Assembly (NCBI RefSeq): GCF_025465275.1
Contig: NZ_JAODNK010000120.1
Span: 1 to 64,000 of the forward strand
Source: Nocardia sp.
GTDB lineage: Bacteria > Actinomycetota > Actinomycetes > Mycobacteriales > Mycobacteriaceae
DNA: 64,000 bases
Reading direction: 5' to 3'
Shown here: in pieces, positions 8,463 to 15,915 of the stretch
How positions within the stretch are numbered: the stretch's first letter is position 1
Layout of the letters: every line of letters begins with the position of its first letter
Program-made: the position numbers and the translations under genes
Notes under the pieces: generated by a model
What the model was told of the DNA's origin: nothing
What the model saw: the letters and a program-made list of their open reading frames with translations, nothing else
Databases searched by the model: none

Positions 8463-9292
8463 CCGTCCTCACCGAAGCACCGGCGCCGACCGTTCCAGCG
8501 CCGCGCATCGAACGCCGTCCCACTGTTGTCCACATCGGACCCGGTGCGGCCCTGCGGCAGTCGCTGACCATGGCCAAGCGCGGCATGCTGACCTTCCGGC
8601 ACAGTCCGCAATTGCTGTACGACGCTGTCCTGCTGCCCATTATCGGACCGCTGCTGTTCGGCAGCGTCTTCGGCACCGCCATTGCCGGCAGCCTGCACGC
8701 GTACCTGCCCACCCTGGTGCCGGGCGTACTGGTGCAGATCGTGCTCACCTCCTCGGTGGCGACCGGCGTACAGCTGTCGGAGGACATTCGCTCCGGCGTC
8801 TTCGATCGCTTCGTCTCCATGCCGATCGCCCGATCAGCTCCGGTCACCGGTGCGCTGGTCTCCGGTGCAACGAGATACGTGATCGCCGCGCTCATGGTGC
8901 TGATCGTCGGATTCGGCATGGGCTACCGGCCGGAACACCCCGGTGGCCTGATCGCCGGTGCCCTGCTGGTGGTGCTCGCGACCACGGCTCTGAGCTGGAT
9001 CTTCGCCTTCATCGGCGTGACCGTGGCCCGCCCGGCAGCGGTTCAGGGCATGTCCATGCTGGTGCTGACCTTCCTGAGCTTCGCCTCCAATGCCCTGGTG
9101 CCGGTGCAGTCCATGCCCGCCTGGCTGCGGCATGTCTCCGACTACAACCCCGTCTCGCATCTGGTAGCGGCGGTGCGCACTCTCGCCGATACCGGGCACG
9201 CCGGATCCGACCTCGTCTGGTCGGTACTGGCCGCGCTCCTCGTTGCGATCGTCTTCGCACCCTTGACCGTTCGCACTCTGCGTAATCGCTGA
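8459..9292 (+). CDS. DrrB-type ABC-2 permease
   Basis: The 277-residue protein has about six hydrophobic segments (near residues 55-75, 92-112, 140-160, 170-195, 205-225 and 255-275) after a cytoplasmic N-terminus. The ABC-2/DrrB signature lies around DIRSGVFDRFVSMPIARSA, preceding the third segment. It pairs with the overlapping DrrA to form a homodimer-plus-homodimer exporter. Mycobacteria encode DrrB and DrrC as separate permeases; here only one is present. The next gene follows after 16 bases with GGAGG before its ATG. Confidence 0.9.
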   Translation: MTVLTEAPAPTVPAPRIERRPTVVHIGPGAALRQSLTMAKRGMLTFRHSPQLLYDAVLLPIIGPLLFGSVFGTAIAGSLHAYLPTLVPGVLVQIVLTSSVATGVQLSEDIRSGVFDRFVSMPIARSAPVTGALVSGATRYVIAALMVLIVGFGMGYRPEHPGGLIAGALLVVLATTALSWIFAFIGVTVARPAAVQGMSMLVLTFLSFASNALVPVQSMPAWLRHVSDYNPVSHLVAAVRTLADTGHAGSDLVWSVLAALLVAIVFAPLTVRTLRNR

Positions 9293-9308
9293 AACGGAGG
9301 AACCCCTC

Positions 9309-10715
9309 ATGGTCGCTCCCACCGCTCCCGCTCGTCTGCGCACCGCCTCGCCCGATGTGGCCGCCCCGGTTCGCATGAACCGCCTCACCGCTGATGACGA
9401 CCTGTTCCTGAAACTGCACGATCTTTACGGGAACGCACTGGTCAACCAGCTGGCCTGGCGCTTCGACCAACCCGTGCATCCCGCCGTGCTGCAACGATTC
9501 CACGCTCATCTGGCACGCGGTTTCCTGGCCCGTCGGGTGCGGACGACGGCGGTGCCGTTCGCCCGTCCGTGGTGGGTGCCCGCCGCCGAGTCCATCCCGC
9601 TGGCCCACCAGACCGAGCCGGTCGCCGAAAACGGTGTGCTGGATTGGTTCTTCGCGCAGAGCCAGGTGGATTTCGATCCGCGCACCGGCCGGGTCTGGCG
9701 GCTCTCGGCTGCTCCGACCAGCACCGGCGGCATGCTGCTGTCCCTGGTCACCTCCCATGTCGGCGCGGACGGCGGCGCGGTGCTCTACGCGGTCGGCGAT
9801 GCCATGCACCGGCTCGATATCGGTGCGCCGCTCGATACCGAGGCGAGCTCGGGCGGATTGGTCGGCGGCACACCGCGGATCGGGTTGTACCGCAGGCATA
9901 TCGGCGACGCCATCGGCCAATTGCGGGCGGCGGCACAGGGAGTGCGCGCGGCGGTGGCCACCCGCGCCGTGCGGGAACCCGCGCGGAACCCGCGCCCCGC
10001 CGAGCCGGTGCTCCCGCTGTCCGAGCGGCACTCCGCGGCGGACCTCGTCGTCGAAGTCGGCCTGCCCGAATGGCATTCGGTCGCCGTCATGCACGACGGC
10101 ACCGCGAACGGCCTGATGATCGGCGTTGCCGTCGGCATGCTCGGCCGCTCCGGCCGGATTACCGACGGATCGACCGTTCGCGTCGACATCCCGCACTCCA
10201 TGCGGGTGCCCGGTGATCCGCGCGGCAATGCCACCACCGGCCTGCCCATCGCCGTGCTCTACCGCGCCGGTGAGCTCACCGATCTCGCCGAGGTGCGCGT
10301 GGCCGTGAAACAGGCCGCCCGCGCGTACGCCGATCCGGCCACCACCCCTGCGCTGCAACACCTCCAGCCGGTGCAGATGATGCTGCCGCGTTTTGTGCTC
10401 GACCGCTTCTCCCGCACCGCCAAAGCCCCCGAATGCCTGTGCACCAATCTCGGCGAGACCGGCCGGGCGGTCGCCACCCTCGGCGATGTGCGCGCCCGCT
10501 CGGTGCTCATGCGCCCGGTGGTCTGCACCAACGACACCGAACTATTCCGCCGCGTGGAGGTCGGGCTCAATATGTCCTGGTCCAGCGACGGCGACACCGT
10601 CACCCTGGCCGTTACCGGTGCGGACCCGGACCGCTTCCCGACCAGGGATGCCCTGCGCGAGTGTGTGGCGGCGGAATTCGAAGCCTGGGGGTTGCACCCG
10701 ACGTTCTGGTCGTAG
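9309..10715 (+). CDS. Second HxxxDG acyltransferase (condensation/PapA-like)
   Basis: This 468-residue protein shares the condensation-domain fold with the PapA-like gene but is clearly diverged. Its catalytic motif is complete: TSHVGADGG gives H150, D154 and G155. The C-terminal half includes CTNLGETGRAV and a strand-rich stretch with NMSWSSDGD in the floor-loop position. It also resembles the acceptor side of wax-ester/diacylglycerol acyltransferases. Two acyltransferases flanking one glycosyltransferase and exporter suggest two acylation sites on the product, or acylation before and after glycosylation. A strong GGAGG six to ten bases upstream supports the start. Confidence 0.78.
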   Translation: MVAPTAPARLRTASPDVAAPVRMNRLTADDDLFLKLHDLYGNALVNQLAWRFDQPVHPAVLQRFHAHLARGFLARRVRTTAVPFARPWWVPAAESIPLAHQTEPVAENGVLDWFFAQSQVDFDPRTGRVWRLSAAPTSTGGMLLSLVTSHVGADGGAVLYAVGDAMHRLDIGAPLDTEASSGGLVGGTPRIGLYRRHIGDAIGQLRAAAQGVRAAVATRAVREPARNPRPAEPVLPLSERHSAADLVVEVGLPEWHSVAVMHDGTANGLMIGVAVGMLGRSGRITDGSTVRVDIPHSMRVPGDPRGNATTGLPIAVLYRAGELTDLAEVRVAVKQAARAYADPATTPALQHLQPVQMMLPRFVLDRFSRTAKAPECLCTNLGETGRAVATLGDVRARSVLMRPVVCTNDTELFRRVEVGLNMSWSSDGDTVTLAVTGADPDRFPTRDALRECVAAEFEAWGLHPTFWS

Positions 10716-10797
10716 CGGTTATCCTTGATATATGTGTGTGGGTATATATAAACTGTTAAGTTTCTTCGGGTAGCATCGCCGGGAACCTCAGTCGAAT

Positions 10798-10813
10798 ATG
10801 TGCCTACACACAT
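10798..10813. promoter_or_regulatory. ATGTG-N6-CACAT dyad before lipase
   Basis: ATGTG (10798-10802) and CACAT (10809-10813) form a perfect inverted repeat 23 bases upstream of the lipase GTG. PadR-family operators often have ATGT-Nx-ACAT symmetry, and a padR gene lies 1 kb downstream. The preceding 10730-10760 stretch is unusually AT-rich, with TATATATAA at 10743-10751, and may hold the promoter. Confidence 0.35.
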
Positions 10814-10835
10814 CCCTGCCCAGGAGGAACATCTC

Positions 10836-11651
10836 GTGCGCACCATTGCGGGCATCACCGCCGTACTGGCGATTGCCGGCTTCACCCAGGCGGGTACGGC
10901 TGCCGCGGCCCCGTCGTCCGCCACACCGCTGGACACTCTCACCGCCTGCACGGCCCAGGTCGATGCGCCGGTCCTGCTCATCCACGGCACCGATGCCTCT
11001 GTGGAGAAGAGCCTCGGCCCCGTACGGCAGGCCCTGCTCGATGACGGCCGCTGCGTCTACGGCCTCGAATACGACTCGCAGCAACCGATTTCGGTCTCGG
11101 CTGACTACTTCACCGCAGCGGTGGACCGCATCACCGAGCTGAACGGCGCGAGTTCCATCGATGTGGTCGGCAAATCGCAGGGTGCGTTGATCGCCCGGGC
11201 GGTGAGCCTGGAACTCGCTGCCCGCCCGGTGAATCCGGTGCGCGCGGTGGTTGCCGTCAGCGGTCCGCAATACGGTGTCGGCAAGACTGTGGCCGGGGTC
11301 GATATCGCGCCGCTGGTCGCCCCGGTCGTACCGCCGAACACCTCCGCGCTGACCGATATGCTCGCCGGTTCCGCATATCTGACCAGGCTCAACAGCCGTC
11401 CGATGGTTGCTCCCGGCGTGCGCTACACCATGATCGCCAGTCGCGACGACGAGCTGGTGACGCCCTACACCTCGGCCTTCATCGAAGCTCCTGGCGTCAG
11501 CAATATCCTGCTCCAGGAAGGCTGCCCCGATGATCACGCGGGCCATATCGTCGAGTCCACCGATCCCCGATCCGTGGATCTGGTGCTCAATGCCCTCGAT
11601 CCGGTCCGGCATCCCACTCTGCGCTGCGCCCCGAACGAGGACCGGAAGTAG
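10836..11651 (+). CDS. Secreted triacylglycerol lipase-like alpha/beta hydrolase
   Basis: GTG 10836 is the likely start: AGGAGG precedes it by eight bases and the product then opens with a signal peptide (VRTIAGITAVLAIAGF, cleavage near GTAAAAPS). The 271-residue protein follows the bacterial lipase class 2 plan: an IHGTDA oxyanion loop, nucleophile elbow GKSQGAL (S114), acid in SRDDELVTPY, and catalytic histidine in DDHAGHIV. Cysteine pairs (CTAQ and GRC; EGC and LRC) fit disulfides in an extracellular enzyme. It follows the acyltransferase-exporter operon after a gap with its own likely promoter, so it may trim or remodel exported acyl lipids or simply scavenge lipid. Confidence 0.85.
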   Translation: MRTIAGITAVLAIAGFTQAGTAAAAPSSATPLDTLTACTAQVDAPVLLIHGTDASVEKSLGPVRQALLDDGRCVYGLEYDSQQPISVSADYFTAAVDRITELNGASSIDVVGKSQGALIARAVSLELAARPVNPVRAVVAVSGPQYGVGKTVAGVDIAPLVAPVVPPNTSALTDMLAGSAYLTRLNSRPMVAPGVRYTMIASRDDELVTPYTSAFIEAPGVSNILLQEGCPDDHAGHIVESTDPRSVDLVLNALDPVRHPTLRCAPNEDRK

Positions 11652-11654
11652 CTC

Positions 11655-11720
11655 ATGCACAGGAACATCAGCCGCCGCGCCTTCACCCTGTACTCGCAGG
11701 CGGTGCTCCGCACGGCGTGA
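11655..11720 (+). pseudogene. Orphan 21-codon Tat-signal-like start, possible gene remnant
   Basis: Three bases after the lipase stop, an ATG preceded by GGAAG opens a 21-residue frame reading MHRNISRRAFTLYSQ and ending ALRTA-like before TGA 11718-11720. The SRRAFT motif is what one expects at the head of a twin-arginine signal peptide, but the hydrophobic core and mature protein are absent. It may be the stump of a deleted exported protein or a leader peptide. A chance frame is possible. Confidence 0.3.
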
Positions 11721-11721
11721 A

Positions 11722-12285
11722 TCAGGTCTCGGGGCGATTCTCGAAATCGGCGAGGGTGACCTGGAGCCAGCCGATATAGGAGGCGGTCGAGGCCCGCCCC
11801 TGCTCGTGTGCCGCCCGCATGACCTCGGCGGCCCAGCCCGCGTCAATCTCGCTGATGGGTGCGAGCGCACCCTTCAGCTCATCGACCCGGGTCGGAGTGC
11901 GCACCTGGGCGAGCCGATAGTCGAGCTCGGTGCGCAGCACCTCGATCGCAGTGCCGCGCCCGAGCATTCCGGCGAACATGAACCGCAGCATGAAGTCGGG
12001 GTCCATCGGCCGCGGCGCCGGCTCGTACGGGCTGTTCGCCCAGTCGAGATACGCCTGCCGACCGGCTGACGTCAGCCGATACACCTTGGCGTCGGGCTTA
12101 CCGGCCCGGGCGTCCACCTCGAATTCGACCAGTCCGCGATCGACGAGTTTGCCCAGCGTGCGATACACCTGCGGCAGCGAGACCCGATAGCCGATGAAGC
12201 GTCCCGGTCCGTCCATCCACTTGCCCAGGTCGTAGCCCGAGAGCGGGCGCAGGCTCAGCATGCCCAGGATGAGGGTGTCCAGCAT
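11722..12285 (-). CDS. PadR family transcriptional regulator
   Basis: The 187-residue protein has the PadR winged helix at its N-terminus (MLDTLILGMLSLRPLSGYDL, recognition region SLPQVYRTLGKLVDRGLV, wing KVYRLTSAGRQAY). It is followed by a long C-terminal helical dimerisation domain typical of subfamily 1/Vir-type PadR. These proteins repress detoxification or secondary-metabolite genes and are released by phenolics or drugs. It is divergent from the AurF-like oxygenase gene, with a 149-bp shared promoter region, so that gene is the obvious target. It converges on the secreted lipase. Confidence 0.9.
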   Translation of the reverse strand: MLDTLILGMLSLRPLSGYDLGKWMDGPGRFIGYRVSLPQVYRTLGKLVDRGLVEFEVDARAGKPDAKVYRLTSAGRQAYLDWANSPYEPAPRPMDPDFMLRFMFAGMLGRGTAIEVLRTELDYRLAQVRTPTRVDELKGALAPISEIDAGWAAEVMRAAHEQGRASTASYIGWLQVTLADFENRPET

Positions 12286-12363
12286 GGTCTCAGCCTATGT
12301 GCTCGTGCATCTATCGCCGTGATTCCCGATGCGTTGCAGGGAGTTGCCGAAGCGGCCCCTGCT

Positions 12364-12392
12364 GTTGACGGCCTGCCAATATAGGTGTAACC
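12364..12392 (+). promoter_or_regulatory. Predicted promoter of the AurF-like gene
   Basis: TTGACG (12364-12369) matches the -35 consensus at five of six positions and is followed after 17 bases by TAACCA (12387-12392), a weaker -10. It lies 42 bases before the ATG at 12435 in the padR-aurF divergent region. The segment that follows, CAGTTAATTAAG, is AT-rich compared with the surroundings. Confidence 0.35.
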
Positions 12393-12434
12393 ATGAGATA
12401 CAGTTAATTAAGTCACTCCCGAGAGGCTCTGACA

Positions 12435-13433
12435 ATGGCGTCAGCAACCGTAAAAGCCGATCCCGCGGTCGAACTCGCACAGCAGTATGCCGAGAAGGTG
12501 TTGTTGCTATCGCAGGGCTCGGTCGACAAGCACTTCGATCCTTTCACCGATATCGATTGGGACAGCCCGGATTTCGCGGTGGATGCGCACGACCGCCGCT
12601 GGATTCTCCCCGAATCCGGGGATATGTTCGCCCGGCATCCCTGGTATCGGGCCCTGTCCGACGCTCGCAAGATCGAGATCGGGCTGTGGCGGCAGGCCAA
12701 TATCTTCAAGGTCGGCCTGCAGTTCGAGACCCTGCTCATCGGCGGCATGGTGCAGCACACGTTCAAACTGGCCAATGGTGATCCGGAGTTCCGGTACTGC
12801 ACCCACGAGGTCATCGAGGAGTGCAATCACACCCTGATGTTCCAGGAGACGGTGAACCGCATCGGGATCGACGTGCCGGGGATGGGGCCGATTCTCAAGC
12901 GGCTCACCTATGTGGTGCCGCCGCTGGCGTCGATCTTCCCGAATCTGTTCTTCATGGCCGTGCTGTCGGGCGAGGAGCCGATCGACCACATTCAGAAGTC
13001 CATCCTGCGCGCCGGCGAGCAGGTGCATCCGATCATGCGCGGTGTCATGGCGATTCATATCGCCGAGGAGGCGCGGCATATCTCGTTCGCGCACGAGTTC
13101 CTCGAACACCATGTGCCGCAGACGAATCCGCTCGAGAAGCTGGTGCTCTCGCTGGCCTTCCCGATCATCATGTGGATCGGCGGGCGGGCGATCATCATTC
13201 CGCCGCGCGCGTTCTTCCGGGAGTTCGACATTCCGGCGCAGGTGCGCAAGGAGGTGTTCTTCGGATCATCCGACTCCAAGGAGACCTTCGCGGGCTACTT
13301 CGGTGATGTGCGGGCGCTGGCCAAGCGCATCGGCCTGATGAATCCGGTGTCGAAGACGGTCTGGAAGGTGCTCGGCATCGGCGGTTCGACCACGCGGTAT
13401 CGCTCGGAACCGGACCGCACCCGGGCAGAGTAG
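12435..13433 (+). CDS. AurF-like diiron N-oxygenase
   Basis: The 332-residue protein belongs to the p-aminobenzoate N-oxygenase AurF family of ferritin-like diiron enzymes. The metal ligands can be picked out: E98 (QFE), E129-x2-H132 (EECNH), E181 (SGEEP) and H208-x3-E212-x2-H215 (HIAEEARH), with the same internal spacings as AurF for the last five. Such enzymes oxidise an amine to hydroxylamine or nitro, or hydroxylate fatty-acyl groups. GAGAGG precedes the start by eight bases. It is followed by a flavin monooxygenase after 80 bp on the same strand, so two oxidative steps on one substrate are plausible. The substrate cannot be read from the sequence. Confidence 0.88.
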   Translation: MASATVKADPAVELAQQYAEKVLLLSQGSVDKHFDPFTDIDWDSPDFAVDAHDRRWILPESGDMFARHPWYRALSDARKIEIGLWRQANIFKVGLQFETLLIGGMVQHTFKLANGDPEFRYCTHEVIEECNHTLMFQETVNRIGIDVPGMGPILKRLTYVVPPLASIFPNLFFMAVLSGEEPIDHIQKSILRAGEQVHPIMRGVMAIHIAEEARHISFAHEFLEHHVPQTNPLEKLVLSLAFPIIMWIGGRAIIIPPRAFFREFDIPAQVRKEVFFGSSDSKETFAGYFGDVRALAKRIGLMNPVSKTVWKVLGIGGSTTRYRSEPDRTRAE

Positions 13434-13513
13434 ACGTTACTCTCGATAACACGTAAACTCGTGGCACTCGGACGACGGAGCCCGGGGCGAGAACAGACGA
13501 AACGGGTACCTCA

Positions 13514-15016
13514 ATGACGCGGCATGTCGACGTACTGATCATCGGCGCGGGCCTGTCCGGAATCGGCATGGCCTGCCATCTGACCAGGGAGAACACGGGT
13601 CGTAGCTACCTGATTCTCGAGCGTCGCACCGCGATCGGCGGTACCTGGGACCTGTTCAAATACCCGGGCATTCGCTCGGACTCCGATATGTACACCTTCG
13701 GCTACGGCTTCCGGCCCTGGATCGGTACCAAGGTCCTGGCCGACGGCCCGCATATTCGCCAGTACGTCGAGGACACCGCCGCCGAATACGGCGTCACCGA
13801 CCACATTCGCTTCGGTCGCAAGATGACCACCGCGAGCTGGAACAGCGAAGCCGGCGTCTGGACCGTCGAGGCGCTCGACGAGCGCACCGGCCAGGCCGAG
13901 ACCTACACCGCCAACTTCCTGGTCGGATGCACCGGTTACTACGACTACGACAAGGGCTACCGGCCCGAGTTCCCCGGCGAGGAGAAGTTCACCGGCCAGA
14001 TCGTGCACCCGCAGCACTGGCCCGAGGATCTCGACTACGCGGGTAAGCGCGTGGTGGTCATCGGCAGTGGCGCGACCGCCATCACGCTGATTCCCGCCAT
14101 GAGCGATACCGCCGCGCATGTCACCATGCTGCAGCGTTCGCCCACCTACATTGCCGCGCTGCCCGCCAACGACCCGGTCGCCGTGGGCCTGAAGTTCGCG
14201 AAAGTGCCTGCCGCCATTGCCTACAGGGCCGGCCGGGCCCGCAATATCGCGCTGCAGCGGGCCAGCTACCAGCTCTCGCGCACCAATCCGGCGGCATCGC
14301 GCAAGCTGATGCTCGCCATGGTGCGCGCGCAGATCGGTTCCGGAATCGATATGCGGCACTTCACCCCGTCGTACAACCCATGGGATCAGCGGCTGTGCGT
14401 GGTGCCCAATGGCGACCTGTTCAAGGTGCTGCGCAGCGGCAAGGCCTCCATTGCCACCGATCACATCGACACCTTCACCGAGACCGGCATTCGCCTGAAG
14501 TCCGGTGAGGAGCTGCCCGCCGACATCATCGTGAGTGCGACCGGCCTCCAGGTACAGATGCTGGGCGGCGCCACCCTCGAGGTGGACGGTGAGAGCCTGC
14601 AGACCCGAGACCTGGTGGCGTACAAGGGCGCATTGCTCAGCAATGTCCCCAACCTCATGGTCGTCCTGGGCTACACCAATGCCTCCTGGACCCTGAAGGC
14701 CGACCTGGCCGCCGAGTACTTCTGCCGCCTGCTCAACCATATGAAGGCCGAGGGCTACACCGAGGTGGTGGCGATTCCCGAGGAAGGCGACCGCTCCGAA
14801 GCCTCGCTCATGGGCGGCGCACTGACCTCCGGCTACATCCAGCGCGGCGACAGCGTCATGCCCCGCCAGGGCACCCGCGGCCCGTGGCTGGTCATCAACA
14901 ACTACTTCCGCGACCGCACCATGCTGCGCAAGGGCGCCATCGAGGACGGCATCCTGCGCTTCCGCCGCGGCACCCGCAAGGCCGTGGGCGTACCGGCCGA
15001 ATCCCGCTCCGCCTGA
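13514..15016 (+). CDS. FAD/NADPH Baeyer-Villiger-type monooxygenase (EthA/MymA-like)
   Basis: The 500-residue flavoprotein has an FAD-binding GAGLSG (11-16), the active-site-associated region FKYPGIRSDSDMYTFGYGF, the Baeyer-Villiger fingerprint FTGQIVHPQHW (F159 to W169) and an NADPH-binding GSGATA (184-189). This fits class B flavin monooxygenases related to mycobacterial EthA and MymA, which insert oxygen into ketones or oxidise sulfur and nitrogen. It lies downstream of the AurF-like gene in the same direction. A perfect hairpin just after the stop ends the unit. Ketone oxidation or detoxification of a nitrogenous compound are both possible. Confidence 0.9.
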   Translation: MTRHVDVLIIGAGLSGIGMACHLTRENTGRSYLILERRTAIGGTWDLFKYPGIRSDSDMYTFGYGFRPWIGTKVLADGPHIRQYVEDTAAEYGVTDHIRFGRKMTTASWNSEAGVWTVEALDERTGQAETYTANFLVGCTGYYDYDKGYRPEFPGEEKFTGQIVHPQHWPEDLDYAGKRVVVIGSGATAITLIPAMSDTAAHVTMLQRSPTYIAALPANDPVAVGLKFAKVPAAIAYRAGRARNIALQRASYQLSRTNPAASRKLMLAMVRAQIGSGIDMRHFTPSYNPWDQRLCVVPNGDLFKVLRSGKASIATDHIDTFTETGIRLKSGEELPADIIVSATGLQVQMLGGATLEVDGESLQTRDLVAYKGALLSNVPNLMVVLGYTNASWTLKADLAAEYFCRLLNHMKAEGYTEVVAIPEEGDRSEASLMGGALTSGYIQRGDSVMPRQGTRGPWLVINNYFRDRTMLRKGAIEDGILRFRRGTRKAVGVPAESRSA

Positions 15017-15035
15017 GCGGACTTCGAGTACCCGC

Positions 15036-15074
15036 CAGCCGCCGGTAGGGCCGATCAGGTCCTACCGGCGGCTG
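15036..15074. terminator. Bidirectional hairpin terminator
   Basis: CAGCCGCCGGTAGG (15036-15049) and CCTACCGGCGGCTG (15061-15074) pair over 14 bp without mismatch around an 11-base loop. It follows the monooxygenase stop by 20 bases. The loop also contains the stop codon of the convergent hypothetical gene (15055-15057), whose last codons form one arm. There is no T-run, as is usual for actinobacterial terminators. Confidence 0.75.
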
Positions 15075-15477
15075 TCTGTGGTCGGCAGCGGCACTGGCGC
15101 GAGTGGCCGTGATCGTGCCCGGCCGCAGAGGTGTCGGTTGAGCCCTCTGCGTGGGGCGCCGGGATGCACACGTTCTGCCGATTGCGAGCCAGATCGCGCT
15201 GTGCGATCCGAATCGATAGCTGGACAACGACTTCCCGGAGCGTGACGCCCAGTTCCGCTGCCCGGAAGGCGGCCAGTTCGAGCGCCGCCTCGCCGTCGGC
15301 GAGTTCCGGATCGCTCAGGATCTCGTCGAGCACCATGCCGCTGACGGCCTGTTCGAGGGTGAGGCTGCGATCCGGCAGCCAGGTCAGAACCCATTCGTCT
15401 TCGGAAGTAGTTGACCGGAGCGCGATTTCGGGAGTCACATCACTGGTGATCAACCACGTGGTGAGTGCGAGGGCCAT
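15055..15477 (-). CDS. Hypothetical protein, 140 aa
   Basis: The start ATG at 15477 is supported by GAGGAGGTG nine bases upstream; longer versions add a low-complexity N-terminus without a ribosome site. The protein is largely helical and acidic in its middle (SEDEWVLTWLPDRSLTLEQA, DEILSDPELADGEAALELAA), then a basic, histidine- and cysteine-containing tail that is encoded partly by the terminator stem. Codon bias supports coding up to about residue 110; the tail may be less constrained. I recognise no family. It diverges from the XRE-led operon across a 438-bp region. Confidence 0.6.
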   Translation of the reverse strand: MALALTTWLITSDVTPEIALRSTTSEDEWVLTWLPDRSLTLEQAVSGMVLDEILSDPELADGEAALELAAFRAAELGVTLREVVVQLSIRIAQRDLARNRQNVCIPAPHAEGSTDTSAAGHDHGHSRQCRCRPQTAAGRT

Positions 15478-15654
15478 GGGTGCGAACACCTCCTCGGGGG
15501 AGCTGCAGTCACTCGGTTGCGACTGCGGGCGGTGCGGTCGGAGCTCTGTTCGAAAGTGACTGTGCCCCAATGCTAGGTGATGACACGTTTGAGTAGAAGC
15601 GAGTTTCGGTGCTGGATAGAGATATTTCAAATCGTAATTTGCTTGTAAAGTGTC

Positions 15655-15666
15655 ACTGAGATCAGT
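15655..15666. promoter_or_regulatory. ACTGA-GA-TCAGT dyad in AT-rich divergent region
   Basis: The 438-bp gap 15478-15915 holds no credible gene. Its 15590-15700 part is the most AT-rich stretch nearby, and contains this perfect 5-bp-arm dyad plus a wider GATATTT/AAATATC pair at about 15621 and 15666. It is closer to the hypothetical gene than to the XRE gene and may serve that promoter. Confidence 0.3.
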
Positions 15667-15783
15667 AAATATCTACGATGTGCTCAGTAATACGCGTGAT
15701 CGCCTGGATTCAAGGGAGGCCGGCCCGGAATCAGGGCACAGATGACTGCCGTTCGGCGTTGAAGTATTTGCTGCCGGAGGCGG

Positions 15784-15813
15784 TTTCGATCTTTGCAAGA
15801 CTGCAAATCGAAA
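15784..15813. promoter_or_regulatory. Long inverted repeat, candidate XRE operator
   Basis: TTTCGA-TC-TTTGCA (15784-15797) pairs with TGCAAATCGAAA (15802-15813) over 12 bp with a two-base bulge and a four-base AGAC spacer. It lies 17 bases upstream of the predicted -35 of the XRE operon and about 100 bp before its start codon. This is a natural position for autoregulation by the XRE protein. Confidence 0.55.
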
Positions 15814-15829
15814 ACTCTCTCGACTTGCG

Positions 15830-15858
15830 TGGCACACATGACACATCGTGCTTAGGAT
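15830..15858 (+). promoter_or_regulatory. Predicted promoter of the XRE-aminotransferase operon
   Basis: TGGCAC (15830-15835) and TAGGAT (15853-15858) have 17-base spacing. Transcription from about 15865 would give a leader of roughly 50 bases to the ATG at 15916. The -10 keeps the conserved T, A and final T. Confidence 0.4.
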
Positions 15859-15915
15859 GGGTGCCGCATGGCACGTGTGGGCTCAGCAGCACGGCAACAC
15901 GATGGGAGACACCGC

